Shown here piece after piece: positions 7,599 to 16,001 of a stretch of 64,000 bases of DNA; position 1 is the stretch's first letter, and every line of letters begins with the position of its first letter. Source of the DNA: Leucobacter luti (lineage in GTDB: Bacteria > Actinomycetota > Actinomycetes > Actinomycetales > Microbacteriaceae); assembly GCF_019464495.1 (NCBI RefSeq), contig NZ_CP080492.1:1054001-1118000 (forward strand), written 5' to 3'. A program made the translations under genes and the position numbers. Under the pieces are notes generated by a model. The model saw nothing but the letters and a program-made list of their open reading frames with translations, searched no databases and had not been told where the DNA came from.

Positions 7599-9125
7599 AT
7601 GACCGAGTCGCTTTCGCCCGAACTTGAGGCCGTTGTCGCGCGCGCCGCTGCCGCAGCACCCGCCTTCGCCGCTACCGCGCCGGAATCCCGCGCACGCGCC
7701 ATCGTCGCAGTCGCCGATGCACTAGAAGCCCACAAGAACGACCTGGTGCAGATTGGGATGCGTGAAACCGGCCTCACCGAAGTGCGTCTCACTGGCGAAG
7801 TCACCCGCACCGCCGTCCAGCTCCGACTCTTCGCCGACACTCTCGTCGACGGCGGCTACCTCGACGCGCGAATTGACCCGGCAGACACCGCGTTCGCCCT
7901 CGGTGTCCGCCCAGATATCCGCCGCACCCATCTCCCCGTCGGACCCGTCATCAATTTCTCGGCCTCAAACTTCCCCTTCGCGTTCTCAGTCATGGGCGGC
8001 GACTCCGCCGCGATCCTCGCGGCTGGCTGCCCCCTCATCGTCAAGGCGCACTCCGGCCACCCCGAACTCTCCGACGCAACCGCCGCCGTCGCCGCTGCAG
8101 CGCTTCACACGGCTGGCATGCCCGAAGGCACGTTCCAACTCATCCACGGCCGTGAGGCTGGAGTTGCCGTACTGCAAGACCGCCGCATCAAAGCTGGTGC
8201 GTTCACGGGTTCGATTGCCGTTGGCCGTCTTCTCGCAGACATCGCAGCCTCCAGGCCAGCACCCATTCCGTTCTACGGTGAGCTCGGAAGCGTCAACCCG
8301 GTCTTCATCACCGCTGATGCCGTCACCGAACGCGCGAGCGAAATCGCGACCGGCTTCCTCACGAGCGTTTCCGGTTCCGCCGGACAGCTCTGCACCAAGC
8401 CGGGGTTCGTGTTCGTGCCGGCCGGCACACGGCTGCCTGCAGCAATCCAAGAAGCAGCCGGAGAGCTCGCCGAGCACCGACTCCTCGACCCCCGCATCGC
8501 TCGCAGCTTCGACGAGCGTCGGACCGAGATCCTCGCAGCCCCGGGCGTCACCGCACTTATTCCTGGCGGGATCCGATTCGACACCGACGGGCACGGGTGG
8601 GCCACCCCCACGGTGGTCGCCGTGTCCCTCGATGACTTCCGTGCGAACGCCGCGGCCCTCGTCGAAGAGGCCTTCGGCCCGCTCTCCATCATCGTCGAAA
8701 CCCCCGCAGACACCGACCTCGCAGCACTCATGCCCGAGTTCTACGAAGGCAACCTCACCGGCACGCTCCATCACAGCACCGCAGAGGCCACCGGCACCAC
8801 CGCCAACGCACCAGAGCTCCGCGCCCTCGTCGCAGCCCTCGCACAGCAGGTCGGTCGGGTACTCTTCAACGGCTGGTCCACCGGTGTCGCCGTCACCCCA
8901 GCACAGCAGCACGGCGGCCCCTGGCCCGCGACGACGAACGATGCCAGCACGTCAGTCGGCACTGCAGCGATCAGCCGCTTTATGCGACCCGTCGCCTACC
9001 AGAATGCCCCGCAGGCCTTCCTCCCCGATGCACTCCAAGACACCAACCCCGCAGGTATTCCCCAGCACATCTCGCCCGCGGGCGAATCGCAGAGCTGGGG
9101 AGCACGCTGGCGCTCGGAGGCGTGA
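7599..9125 (+). CDS. 2-oxoglutarate-semialdehyde (2,5-dioxovalerate) dehydrogenase-like aldehyde dehydrogenase
   Basis: NAD(P)-dependent aldehyde dehydrogenase, 508 residues from the ATG at 7599. An open frame runs much further upstream, but it overlaps the agmatine deiminase gene. The catalytic Cys265 lies in SAGQLCTKPG, the general-base Glu228 in YGELG and the NAD-pocket Asn124 in FSASNFPF. The sequence around AASRPAPIPFYGELGSVNPV matches the ketoglutarate-semialdehyde dehydrogenase branch, the last step of hydroxyproline, arabinose or glucarate catabolism. With the hydroxyproline-dehydrogenase-like gene and importer nearby, hydroxyproline breakdown is the most likely role; this is inference, and the epimerase and deaminase of that pathway are not in view. 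Confidence 0.82.
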   Translation: MTESLSPELEAVVARAAAAAPAFAATAPESRARAIVAVADALEAHKNDLVQIGMRETGLTEVRLTGEVTRTAVQLRLFADTLVDGGYLDARIDPADTAFALGVRPDIRRTHLPVGPVINFSASNFPFAFSVMGGDSAAILAAGCPLIVKAHSGHPELSDATAAVAAAALHTAGMPEGTFQLIHGREAGVAVLQDRRIKAGAFTGSIAVGRLLADIAASRPAPIPFYGELGSVNPVFITADAVTERASEIATGFLTSVSGSAGQLCTKPGFVFVPAGTRLPAAIQEAAGELAEHRLLDPRIARSFDERRTEILAAPGVTALIPGGIRFDTDGHGWATPTVVAVSLDDFRANAAALVEEAFGPLSIIVETPADTDLAALMPEFYEGNLTGTLHHSTAEATGTTANAPELRALVAALAQQVGRVLFNGWSTGVAVTPAQQHGGPWPATTNDASTSVGTAAISRFMRPVAYQNAPQAFLPDALQDTNPAGIPQHISPAGESQSWGARWRSEA

Positions 9126-9228
9126 CGGGCGCGGTGGCTCCCTGTCCAGCCGGCTCGGACAACCTCGGGCACGAGCGTGGGCGAACTCACAGCCGAGAGT
9201 GGCTGTTCACAGCGGTAAAATAGGAACT

Positions 9229-9642
9229 ATGAAGATTCAGCTACGCGCCGCCGGCGCACTCATCGCAACTGCCTCGGTGCTGGGGCTCGCCGCATGCTCG
9301 GCATCGGCGAGCCCGGTCGACACTGCGGCAGCAGTGGCTGGCGCATGGGGTGCTCCCGCTGAGACGAAAGGCGAGCCGTCACTCGAATTCACGCCAACGG
9401 AAGGCAAAGCCGGGGGTGAATACGGCGGGAACGACGGCTGCAACGTCCTCGGCGGAAGCTACACCGTGAAAGATGACGTCATCGAGTTCGGCGTCATGCG
9501 CTCCACGATGATGTTCTGCGAGGGCGTTGATGCCTGGCTGAGCCAGGCCCACACGGCCACCATGGACGGGAAAACGCTCACCGTGCTCGATGAGCAGGGC
9601 AAGCAGATCGGCACGCTGCAGCGCCCAGCAAAGGCGAGCTAG
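9229..9642 (+). CDS. META-domain lipoprotein
   Basis: A 137-residue secreted lipoprotein. The N-terminal signal has lipobox LAAC (Cys23), then a small META/HslJ-like beta-domain with FTPTEGKAGGEYGGNDGCNVLGGSY and a second Cys in MRSTMMFCEGV, giving the pair of cysteines usual in this family. The start ATG has AGGA only 3-4 nt upstream, shorter than normal. META proteins are linked to stress or antibiotic tolerance and protein-protein contacts in the envelope; the specific role here is unknown. It is monocistronic and ends at a strong bidirectional terminator. Confidence 0.75.
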   Translation: MKIQLRAAGALIATASVLGLAACSASASPVDTAAAVAGAWGAPAETKGEPSLEFTPTEGKAGGEYGGNDGCNVLGGSYTVKDDVIEFGVMRSTMMFCEGVDAWLSQAHTATMDGKTLTVLDEQGKQIGTLQRPAKAS

Positions 9643-9651
9643 CGCAACACG

Positions 9652-9700
9652 CACAACGGCGGGCGTTGGATCATCTTCTGATCCAACGCCCGCCGTTGTG
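9652..9700. terminator. strong bidirectional terminator
   Basis: Perfect 22-bp stem (9652-9673 with 9679-9700) and loop TCTTC, between the META gene and the convergent small membrane protein gene. The stem can be extended with G.T pairs. Confidence 0.9.
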
Positions 9701-9712
9701 TGTGCTCCCGAG

Positions 9713-10066
9713 CTAGTTCCAGAGCACCGCGAGGGCGACGTTCACGAGCGACAGACCGGCAATCGCGCCGAGCACTCCGCCCGAGACGTTGTCCTTCTTA
9801 CGGTTCACGAGGATCACGACGATGATCGCAATCAGTACGAGCGTCTTGACACCGATCTTCACGTTGTTCGGCGAACCACCGAGCATGTACAGCGAGGCAA
9901 CGAGCAGCAGCCCCGTCACGAACAACAGATTTGCCCCGTGCAGGATGCCGGGCGTGATGCGCGCACGAGCTTCTTTCACGAGTGACAGCTGCGCGAGCGT
10001 GCTGCCGAACACCGCGCCGAAGCCGACGAGGTGCAGTACAACGAGAATTCCCTTGACGATTTCCAT
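9713..10066 (-). CDS. small four-helix membrane protein of unknown function
   Basis: A 117-residue integral membrane protein with hydrophobic segments near residues 5-25, 40-62, 71-87 and 95-115 and short charged loops (KEARAR, NRKKDN). I do not recognise a family with certainty; similar proteins are common in Microbacteriaceae. It follows purH on the same strand by 75 nt and ends at the shared terminator, so it may be the last gene of the pur transcript. Conserved residues include H12 and N46 inside helices, a pattern seen in haem- or copper-binding membrane proteins, but this is only a hint. Confidence 0.7.
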   Translation of the reverse strand: MEIVKGILVVLHLVGFGAVFGSTLAQLSLVKEARARITPGILHGANLLFVTGLLLVASLYMLGGSPNNVKIGVKTLVLIAIIVVILVNRKKDNVSGGVLGAIAGLSLVNVALAVLWN

Positions 10067-10141
10067 GGTGGTGTCCTATCTCCGCGGTGTTTCTCGATAC
10101 CGCGGTGTGCTGGTGGTCACGGAGTGTGCTGCTCTCCGTGG

Positions 10142-11803
10142 CTAATGGAAGAAATGGCGCTCGCCCGTGAAGTACATGGCGACCCCGGCAGCCTCGGCCG
10201 CGGCAATGACCTCAGGGTCGCGCACGGACCCGCCCGGCTGCACCACGGCGCGCACGCCGGCGTCAAGCAACACCTGCAGACCGTCCGCAAACGGGAAGAA
10301 CGCGTCAGATGCCGCGACGGCCCCGGCAGCGCGCTCACCAGCGCGCTCGACTGCGAGCCTGCACGAATCGACCCGATTGACCTGGCCCATGCCGACTCCG
10401 ACCGACGCTCCCCCATTCGTCAAGATGATGCCGTTCGACTTCACCGCGCGGCAGGAACGCCAGGCGAACTCGAGCTCCGCGAGTGTCTCGGAGTCAACGG
10501 CGGTGCCAGTTGCGAGCTGCCACTCGGAGGCCGGAGCGAAGGCGCGATCCGCATCCTGCAGCAGGAAACCACCCGAGACCTGGCGCAACTCGACCGGATT
10601 CGGCGTGAAGTCGGTCGGCAGCACCAGCAGACGGATGTTCTTCTTCTGGCTCAGAATCGCGAGCGCTTCTGGCTCGAAGCCCGGGGCGACGACAACTTCG
10701 GTAAAGATCTCGGCGACCGTCTCGGCCATCGCACGCGTCACAACGCGGTTTGCCGCAATCACGCCACCGAACGCGGAGGTCGGGTCGCAGGCGTGCGCGA
10801 GTTGGTGAGCGGCAGCGATGGGATCAGCTGCGCCCTCCGGTGCGACCGCGATGCCGCACGGGTTTGCGTGCTTGATGATCGCGACGGCGGGCCGCTCGTG
10901 ATCGAACGCGGCGCGCAGCGCGGCATCGGCGTCAACGTAGTTGTTGTACGACATTTCCTTGCCGTGGAGCTGACCAGCCTGCGCGATGCCCGCGCCTTCG
11001 TTCTCGGTGAACAGCGCGGCGCGCTGATGGCTGTTCTCCCCGTACCGCAGCACAGATTCGCGCAGGCCGAAGACCTCGTAGCCGACGTACCCCTCGGTCG
11101 CTGCAAAGATGCTGTCGACGTCGTCAGCTTCCGGTTCCTCGGCCGGCTGCGCTTCCACGCCATCCCAGCCCAGGTCCTCCTGATCGAGGAACCAATTCGC
11201 CACTGCCGCATCGTACTGGGCAGTGTGCACGAATGCCTCGGTCGCGAGCGAGCGTCGCAGCGCCAGCGTGGTCCCACCCTCGGTCACCGCGGCGATGACC
11301 TGATCGTAGCGTGCTGGCGAGACGACAATTGCTGCGTTTGCGTGATTCTTCGCGGTTGCGCGGACCATTGCCGGCCCGCCGATATCAACATTCTCGATGA
11401 CGTCGGCCGCCGGCTTTCCCGATGCAACCGTCTCTTCAAAGGGGTACAGATTCACCACGACGAGCTCGAATGGCGCATAGCCGAGTTCGTCGAGCTGCGC
11501 GCGGTGATCAGCGAGACGGAGATCCGCGAGCAGTCCGGAGTGCACAGCGGGGTGCAGCGTCTTCACACGGCCGTCAAGCGCCTCGGCGAAACCGGTGACG
11601 TCTGCCACGTCGGTGACGGAATGCCCTGCTTCACGGATCGTCGACGCGGTCGAGCCCGTCGAAACAATCTCCACCCCTGCGGCAGCGAGCGCGGCAGCAA
11701 GGTCGAGCAACCGGGTCTTATCACTCACCGAGATGAGCGCACGGCGGACCGGGATCTGGTCGCGGTGCTCGTACAGGCTGGGGTCGTGGCTCTGGACTGC
11801 CAT
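10142..11803 (-). CDS. purH: bifunctional AICAR formyltransferase / IMP cyclohydrolase PurH
   Basis: Catalyses the last two steps of IMP synthesis. The N-terminal MGS-like cyclohydrolase domain (about residues 15-150) starts [18 protein letters not shown] and includes [15 protein letters not shown]. The C-terminal AICAR transformylase contains the catalytic Lys-His pair in [12 protein letters not shown] and ends with [13 protein letters not shown] and FTGERHFFH, so it is full length (553 residues). It lies 29 nt downstream of purN, as in many actinobacteria, and the two are surely co-transcribed. Confidence 0.96.
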   Translation of the reverse strand: MAVQSHDPSLYEHRDQIPVRRALISVSDKTRLLDLAAALAAAGVEIVSTGSTASTIREAGHSVTDVADVTGFAEALDGRVKTLHPAVHSGLLADLRLADHRAQLDELGYAPFELVVVNLYPFEETVASGKPAADVIENVDIGGPAMVRATAKNHANAAIVVSPARYDQVIAAVTEGGTTLALRRSLATEAFVHTAQYDAAVANWFLDQEDLGWDGVEAQPAEEPEADDVDSIFAATEGYVGYEVFGLRESVLRYGENSHQRAALFTENEGAGIAQAGQLHGKEMSYNNYVDADAALRAAFDHERPAVAIIKHANPCGIAVAPEGAADPIAAAHQLAHACDPTSAFGGVIAANRVVTRAMAETVAEIFTEVVVAPGFEPEALAILSQKKNIRLLVLPTDFTPNPVELRQVSGGFLLQDADRAFAPASEWQLATGTAVDSETLAELEFAWRSCRAVKSNGIILTNGGASVGVGMGQVNRVDSCRLAVERAGERAAGAVAASDAFFPFADGLQVLLDAGVRAVVQPGGSVRDPEVIAAAEAAGVAMYFTGERHFFH

Positions 11804-11832
11804 CGGGCTCCTTGGTTCTGAGGTGGTGGTGG

Positions 11833-12447
11833 CTAGGAGCGCGAAGTCGCAGCGTCGAGTGAGAGCTCGCCGCGTGCGATATCGCGGACCGTTTGGACGA
11901 GGAGCGGACGCTCCTCACGCTTGATGCGCTCGTGCAGCGCGTCCTCGGTGTCACCGGGGAGCACTGGGACGGCGACCTGGCGCAGCACCGGCCCGGTATC
12001 GACGCCCTCGTCGATCACGTGCACGGTCACACCGGTCTCGGTAGCGCCGGCGGCAAGCGCATCGCGCACCGCGTGGGCTCCCGGGAAGGCCGGCAGCAAC
12101 GCTGGATGTGTATTGATGAGGTCAGGCGAGAACGACCGCACGAATCCCGCAGGCAGAATTCGCATCAGGCCAGCAGACACCACGAGCCCGGGGTGCGGAC
12201 CGGTCCCGATCCCGTGCTCCTGAATCGCTGCCGCGAGCACTTGACCCCACTCCTCTCGGGAATCGTAGTCGCTCGGGCGCACCACAAACGTCGGGATCCC
12301 CGCCGCTGTTGCGTAAGCCAAGCCAGGCGCTTCGGTGTCCGATCCGACGCACACAATCTGCGCCGGAAAATCCGGGTCAGCTGCTGCATCGAGCAGCGCT
12401 TTGAGGTTGCTGCCGCCACCGGAGATCAGAACTGCGAGTTTCAGCAC
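11833..12447 (-). CDS. purN: phosphoribosylglycinamide formyltransferase PurN
   Basis: Transfers the formyl group of 10-formyl-THF to GAR in purine synthesis. 204 residues with [15 protein letters not shown] at the N-terminus and the active-site region [21 protein letters not shown] followed by [14 protein letters not shown], which supply the catalytic Asn, His and Asp. Start is GTG at 12447. In relatives the gene normally follows the DUF6350 membrane protein directly; here thiB-thiP and a kinase gene separate them. Confidence 0.95.
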   Translation of the reverse strand: MLKLAVLISGGGSNLKALLDAAADPDFPAQIVCVGSDTEAPGLAYATAAGIPTFVVRPSDYDSREEWGQVLAAAIQEHGIGTGPHPGLVVSAGLMRILPAGFVRSFSPDLINTHPALLPAFPGAHAVRDALAAGATETGVTVHVIDEGVDTGPVLRQVAVPVLPGDTEDALHERIKREERPLLVQTVRDIARGELSLDAATSRS

Positions 12448-12485
12448 TCGCTCAGTCTACCCGTGGTGGCCGCTGTGGGTGCGCG

Positions 12486-13034
12486 CTATCCGCGCAGCAC
12501 CTCATCGACCAGTGCCCACGGCTCATGGTCCGCATAGTGTGCATCCTCTTGCGCCGCCCACCGATCCCAGTGCGGAGCGTACGTTTCTCCGTCACGCGAG
12601 AGCGCGCGGATACGCCGTTCCGCCAGCGGCAGATCAAGCCAAACCGTCCAGATCGCGTTGGCGTGCACGTCACCGCGAACCGGTGCCTGAGTGCCGTTCT
12701 CCGTCACCCAGTCCCGCACGGCAACGAGGTTCGAAGCCGTCACAGCGCCGCAGCCCTCGATGATGAGCGGAGTGCCGTCCTCAATGGCAACGCGCTCGGC
12801 AAACGCTTCACGATTCCAGTCATAGCGACGATAGCTCCCCGAGCTCAGCACTTCGGGGACCGCGCGTGATCCCGTGCTGAGGCCGTCCCACCCAGGGTAC
12901 AAATCTTCCAGGCGCAGCAATTGGGGCTTCCGCCCCACTCCGCGCAGTCGACTCGCGAGGCGATCCGCGAGCGAGGTCTTCCCTGACCCCGAGCGCCCAT
13001 CAATCACCACTGCGTCCAACTCGTGCAGTCCCAT
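12486..13034 (-). CDS. P-loop kinase (uridine-kinase-like), in thiamine transport operon
   Basis: A 182-residue cytoplasmic NTP-binding protein. Walker A GRSGSGKT is at residues 13-20, followed by LLRLEDLYPGWDGL, the acidic substrate-binding strand seen in uridine and (d)CMP kinases, and a basic lid region (LAERRIRALSRDGE). It has no ABC signature, so it is not the missing transporter ATPase. The ATG overlaps the thiP stop (TGATG), so it is probably translationally coupled and falls under the TPP riboswitch. A GTG 6 nt upstream is an alternative start. Related proteins are usually annotated only as ATP-binding; phosphorylation of an imported thiamine compound is a hypothesis from context. Confidence 0.75.
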   Translation of the reverse strand: MGLHELDAVVIDGRSGSGKTSLADRLASRLRGVGRKPQLLRLEDLYPGWDGLSTGSRAVPEVLSSGSYRRYDWNREAFAERVAIEDGTPLIIEGCGAVTASNLVAVRDWVTENGTQAPVRGDVHANAIWTVWLDLPLAERRIRALSRDGETYAPHWDRWAAQEDAHYADHEPWALVDEVLRG

Positions 13035-14758
13035 CACCACTCCGCTCTTGAACCGGCCCAGCTGCCGCTCGCGCGACTCCCCAAAGCTGAGCGGTCAATT
13101 CGGAGCCGCTCGGCGATCAGCATAGCGCCGGCCGTAACCATCCCCAGCACAACCGCGCCCGCGAGTCCCGCACCGTAGGCGCCAGGAGCCTGATGACTGA
13201 TCAGTTCGGCTACGGCCACCGGCAGCGTTTGCTCACCAGGCCGCACCAAGAACGAGGTTGCGCCAAACTCACCGAGCGAGGCGGCGAAGGCGAACCCGAG
13301 CGCGAGCCCAGCGGATCGTCCCAGCAGCGGCAGGTCGATCGTGCGCAAGACCACCAGCGGAGCCGCACCGAGAGTCGTTGCTGCGAATCGGAGATACGGG
13401 TCGATCCCGCGCAGCACAGGAAGCAGAATCCGCACCACGAGCGGCAGCGCAACGAGTGCCTGGGCGATGGGGATCAGGGCGGCGGACGTGCGCAAGTCGA
13501 GCCCGATCCCCAGCGGTCGGTGCATCGTGAGAAGCAGTCCGAAGCCAAGCGTGACCGCTGAGACGCCGAGTGGCAGCATGACGAGCGCGTCGAACAGACT
13601 TTGCCCGCGTCGGGCAGTCGCCGAGGCAGGGCGCCGGGACAGCACGAGAGCGATGAGGATGCCGAGCACCATCGCGATCAGCGCTGCGACGAACGCGATC
13701 CGACACGACAGCCAGATCGCACTCAGCACCGAGCCCGAGAGTGGGAACTCCTGCGGCGGCTGCACGAGCGCGACGTAGTTGGCGACGGACCACTCCCCTG
13801 AGCTGTCTCGAAGTGAGCGGGCGGCCAGGGTGAGGATCGGAGCGGCGTGCAGAAGCACAATTGTCGCGGCGAACACGGCGAGCACCGGGACATCCCGGAG
13901 CGTTGGCCTCCGGAGGGAGCGCCCATCCGGCAACAGTTGCACTGCCCGCTCACCCGCGCTGCGCAGGCGGGCCGAGACAACGAGCACCGCGGCAACGAGC
14001 GCAAACTGGGCGAGCGAGAGCACCGCGGCTCCGCGCAGGTCGAGGAACTGGACGGTCATGCGGTAAATCTCAGTCTCGACATTCGCAAATTCGCGGCCGC
14101 CAAGGATCAAGACGATCCCAAACGAGGTGGAGCAGAAGAGGAACACGAGAGCCGCGGCCGAAGCCAGGGCGGGTCCGAGCGCCGGGAGCGTCACGGTGAG
14201 CCAGGCTCGCACCGGGCTCGCACCCATCACCTGCGCGGCATGGCTCGCACTCTCGTCAAGCCGCGCCCAGAATGTCCCGACGGTGCGTGCAACCACTGTG
14301 ACGTTGAAGAAGGCGAGCGCGACGATCACCGCGGTGAGGCTCCGCTCGAGCCCGAGCGCAGCGAGCGGACCTCCTGGTCCGAGCACGGCCGAGAACGCGA
14401 CACCGACGACCACTGTGGGGAGTACGAACGGGATCGTCATCAGCCCCTGCAGCACCGTGCGCCCGGGGAAATCAAGCCGGTAGAGCACGAAGGCGGCGGG
14501 GACTCCGAGTGCGACCGACAGCACGGTCGCGAGGCTGGCCTGCGCGAGCGTCTGGCCGATGACGTGCCAGGTGCGTGCTGATCCGAATACCTCAGGAATC
14601 CCGCTCAGATCGAGGCGGCCATCTGCCACAAAGCCGGTCGCAATCAGCGACACCACCGGCCAGAGGAAGAAGAGTGCGAGGAACGCAAGGGGCAGCGTGA
14701 TCGCCAGGGTCCAGGCCGCAACGGCCCATGGCCCGCTTCCGCGCCGCCCCCCGCGCAC
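13034..14758 (-). CDS. thiP: thiamine ABC transporter permease ThiP
   Basis: A 574-residue membrane permease made of two fused six-helix halves, as usual for ThiP/FbpB-type importers. Each half has an EAA-type loop (ASHAAQVMGASPVRAWLTVTL near residue 190 and RFAATTLGAAPLVVLRTIDL near 485). The GTG start is 1 nt after the thiB stop. Assignment to thiamine rests on the adjacent ThiB and the TPP riboswitch upstream; the fold alone would also fit iron. No ThiQ ATPase follows. Confidence 0.88.
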   Translation of the reverse strand: MRGGRRGSGPWAVAAWTLAITLPLAFLALFFLWPVVSLIATGFVADGRLDLSGIPEVFGSARTWHVIGQTLAQASLATVLSVALGVPAAFVLYRLDFPGRTVLQGLMTIPFVLPTVVVGVAFSAVLGPGGPLAALGLERSLTAVIVALAFFNVTVVARTVGTFWARLDESASHAAQVMGASPVRAWLTVTLPALGPALASAAALVFLFCSTSFGIVLILGGREFANVETEIYRMTVQFLDLRGAAVLSLAQFALVAAVLVVSARLRSAGERAVQLLPDGRSLRRPTLRDVPVLAVFAATIVLLHAAPILTLAARSLRDSSGEWSVANYVALVQPPQEFPLSGSVLSAIWLSCRIAFVAALIAMVLGILIALVLSRRPASATARRGQSLFDALVMLPLGVSAVTLGFGLLLTMHRPLGIGLDLRTSAALIPIAQALVALPLVVRILLPVLRGIDPYLRFAATTLGAAPLVVLRTIDLPLLGRSAGLALGFAFAASLGEFGATSFLVRPGEQTLPVAVAELISHQAPGAYGAGLAGAVVLGMVTAGAMLIAERLRIDRSALGSRASGSWAGSRAEW

Positions 14759-14759
14759 C

Positions 14760-15890
14760 CTAGAGTCCGATCTGCTCGCTCAGCGTCTTCAGCCAGCCCT
14801 CGCGGCCAGCCTCGATATCAGCGCTCGGGAGGTCATTGAGCTGCGTTTCACTCGGCACCGGGGCGAAGCGTGCCCAGGTTTCGGGCAATTCGACATCGCT
14901 AGTGACTGGGTACATGTACATCGTGTCCGGGATCGTAGCCTGGAACTCGCTCGACACGAGGTAATCTACGACAGCCTGCGCGCCCTCGGGATTTGCTGCG
15001 CCGGCGAGCACGCCAGCGTATTCGACCTGATTCGAACAGGTGTCGAGGAGCGCCTTCGAAGTGGTCGCTGCGCCGTCTTCGCTCACCGTGAACGCTGGCG
15101 AGGATCCGTAGGAAACGACGATCGGTTTTGTGCCTTCGCCGCCGCCCTGAGTGAACTGGCCGTTGTACGCGTCGCTCCAGCCCTGCTCGATCCGTGCACC
15201 GTTGTCCATCAGCGCCTGCCAGTAGTCGGCGAAGCCGTCCTCACCGAACTTCGCCACGGTGCCCACGAGGAACGATGCGCCTGTTGACGATGCGGTCGGG
15301 TCAAGCAGCACCGTCAAATCACGGTATTCCGGCTTCGTGAGGTCGTCATAGCTTTGGGGCTCGGTGAGCCCTTGCTCCGCGAACCATGCGGGATCGATGT
15401 TGATGCAAGTTGCGCCCTGATCCACCGGGGTGAGCGCGAAGGGGACGGACGAATCCGCGGCGCCAGAGCTCTCCTCCGGCAGGATCGCGAGATCTTCAAA
15501 GCTCTCAGCGAGCCCTGCGGGGCGGTAGGGCTCCACCACCTCGTTTGCCACGAGGCGTGAGGCGAAGATCGTGTCGACACCGAAGAACGCATCCGCGATC
15601 GGCGCCCCCTTCGTGAGCACGAGCTTATTCGTGAGTTCGCCGCCGTCACCGGCTGCGATGACCGACACTTCGTAGCCGGTGGCTGCGCTGGCCGCCTTCG
15701 CGAATTCCTCGTTCGGGAACGAGGAATGCACTGCAAGGGTGACCGTCTTCGGGTCACCCTCCCCAGCACCGTTGTCGTGAGAAGCGGCCGGTGCACAGCC
15801 GGCGAGGGCAAGTGCGAGTGCCGTGCCGAGCACGGGGAGCGCGGTTCGCGTCGCGCGCCGGGCAGCCGGGTGGGCGTGAGTATGCATCAT
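14760..15890 (-). CDS. thiB: thiamine ABC transporter substrate-binding lipoprotein ThiB
   Basis: Extracytoplasmic thiamine (or thiamine phosphate) receptor, 376 residues. A twin-ATG start (15890, 15887) leads into a signal with lipobox LAGC (Cys32). The mature protein shows ThiB features: VTLAVHSSFPNEE, KGAPIADAFFGVDTIFASRL and VVSYGSSPAFTV. A GGAGGAAGG ribosome site lies inside the 3' end of the TPP riboswitch directly upstream, which argues for translational control by TPP. First gene of thiB-thiP-kinase. Confidence 0.93.
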   Translation of the reverse strand: MMHTHAHPAARRATRTALPVLGTALALALAGCAPAASHDNGAGEGDPKTVTLAVHSSFPNEEFAKAASAATGYEVSVIAAGDGGELTNKLVLTKGAPIADAFFGVDTIFASRLVANEVVEPYRPAGLAESFEDLAILPEESSGAADSSVPFALTPVDQGATCINIDPAWFAEQGLTEPQSYDDLTKPEYRDLTVLLDPTASSTGASFLVGTVAKFGEDGFADYWQALMDNGARIEQGWSDAYNGQFTQGGGEGTKPIVVSYGSSPAFTVSEDGAATTSKALLDTCSNQVEYAGVLAGAANPEGAQAVVDYLVSSEFQATIPDTMYMYPVTSDVELPETWARFAPVPSETQLNDLPSADIEAGREGWLKTLSEQIGL

Positions 15891-15894
15891 CGAA

Positions 15895-15980
15895 GAGTCC
15901 CTTCCTCCGCTGGTATGACCCAGATCAGGTTGAACGGTCGGAGCTCGCGTGCTCCCTCTCAGCCCCGCGCGCCGGGACTC
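15895..15980 (-). promoter_or_regulatory. TPP riboswitch (THI element)
   Basis: Read on the minus strand it holds the two conserved THI-box blocks: GGGGCTGAGA followed by a hairpin, then ACCTGATCTGGGTCATACC and AGCGGAGG. P1 is formed by GAGTCCC (15974-15980) with GGGACTC (15895-15901). The ribosome site of thiB is embedded in its 3' side. It starts only 21 nt after the DUF6350 stop codon. Confidence 0.95.
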
Positions 15981-16001
15981 CCGTGGATTGCGTCTCTTAC
16001 C

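Noticed and set aside
12486..13034. P-loop protein as the thiamine ABC transporter ATPase (ThiQ)
   Set aside because: It has Walker A but no LSGGQ signature, D-loop or switch His, and is too short.
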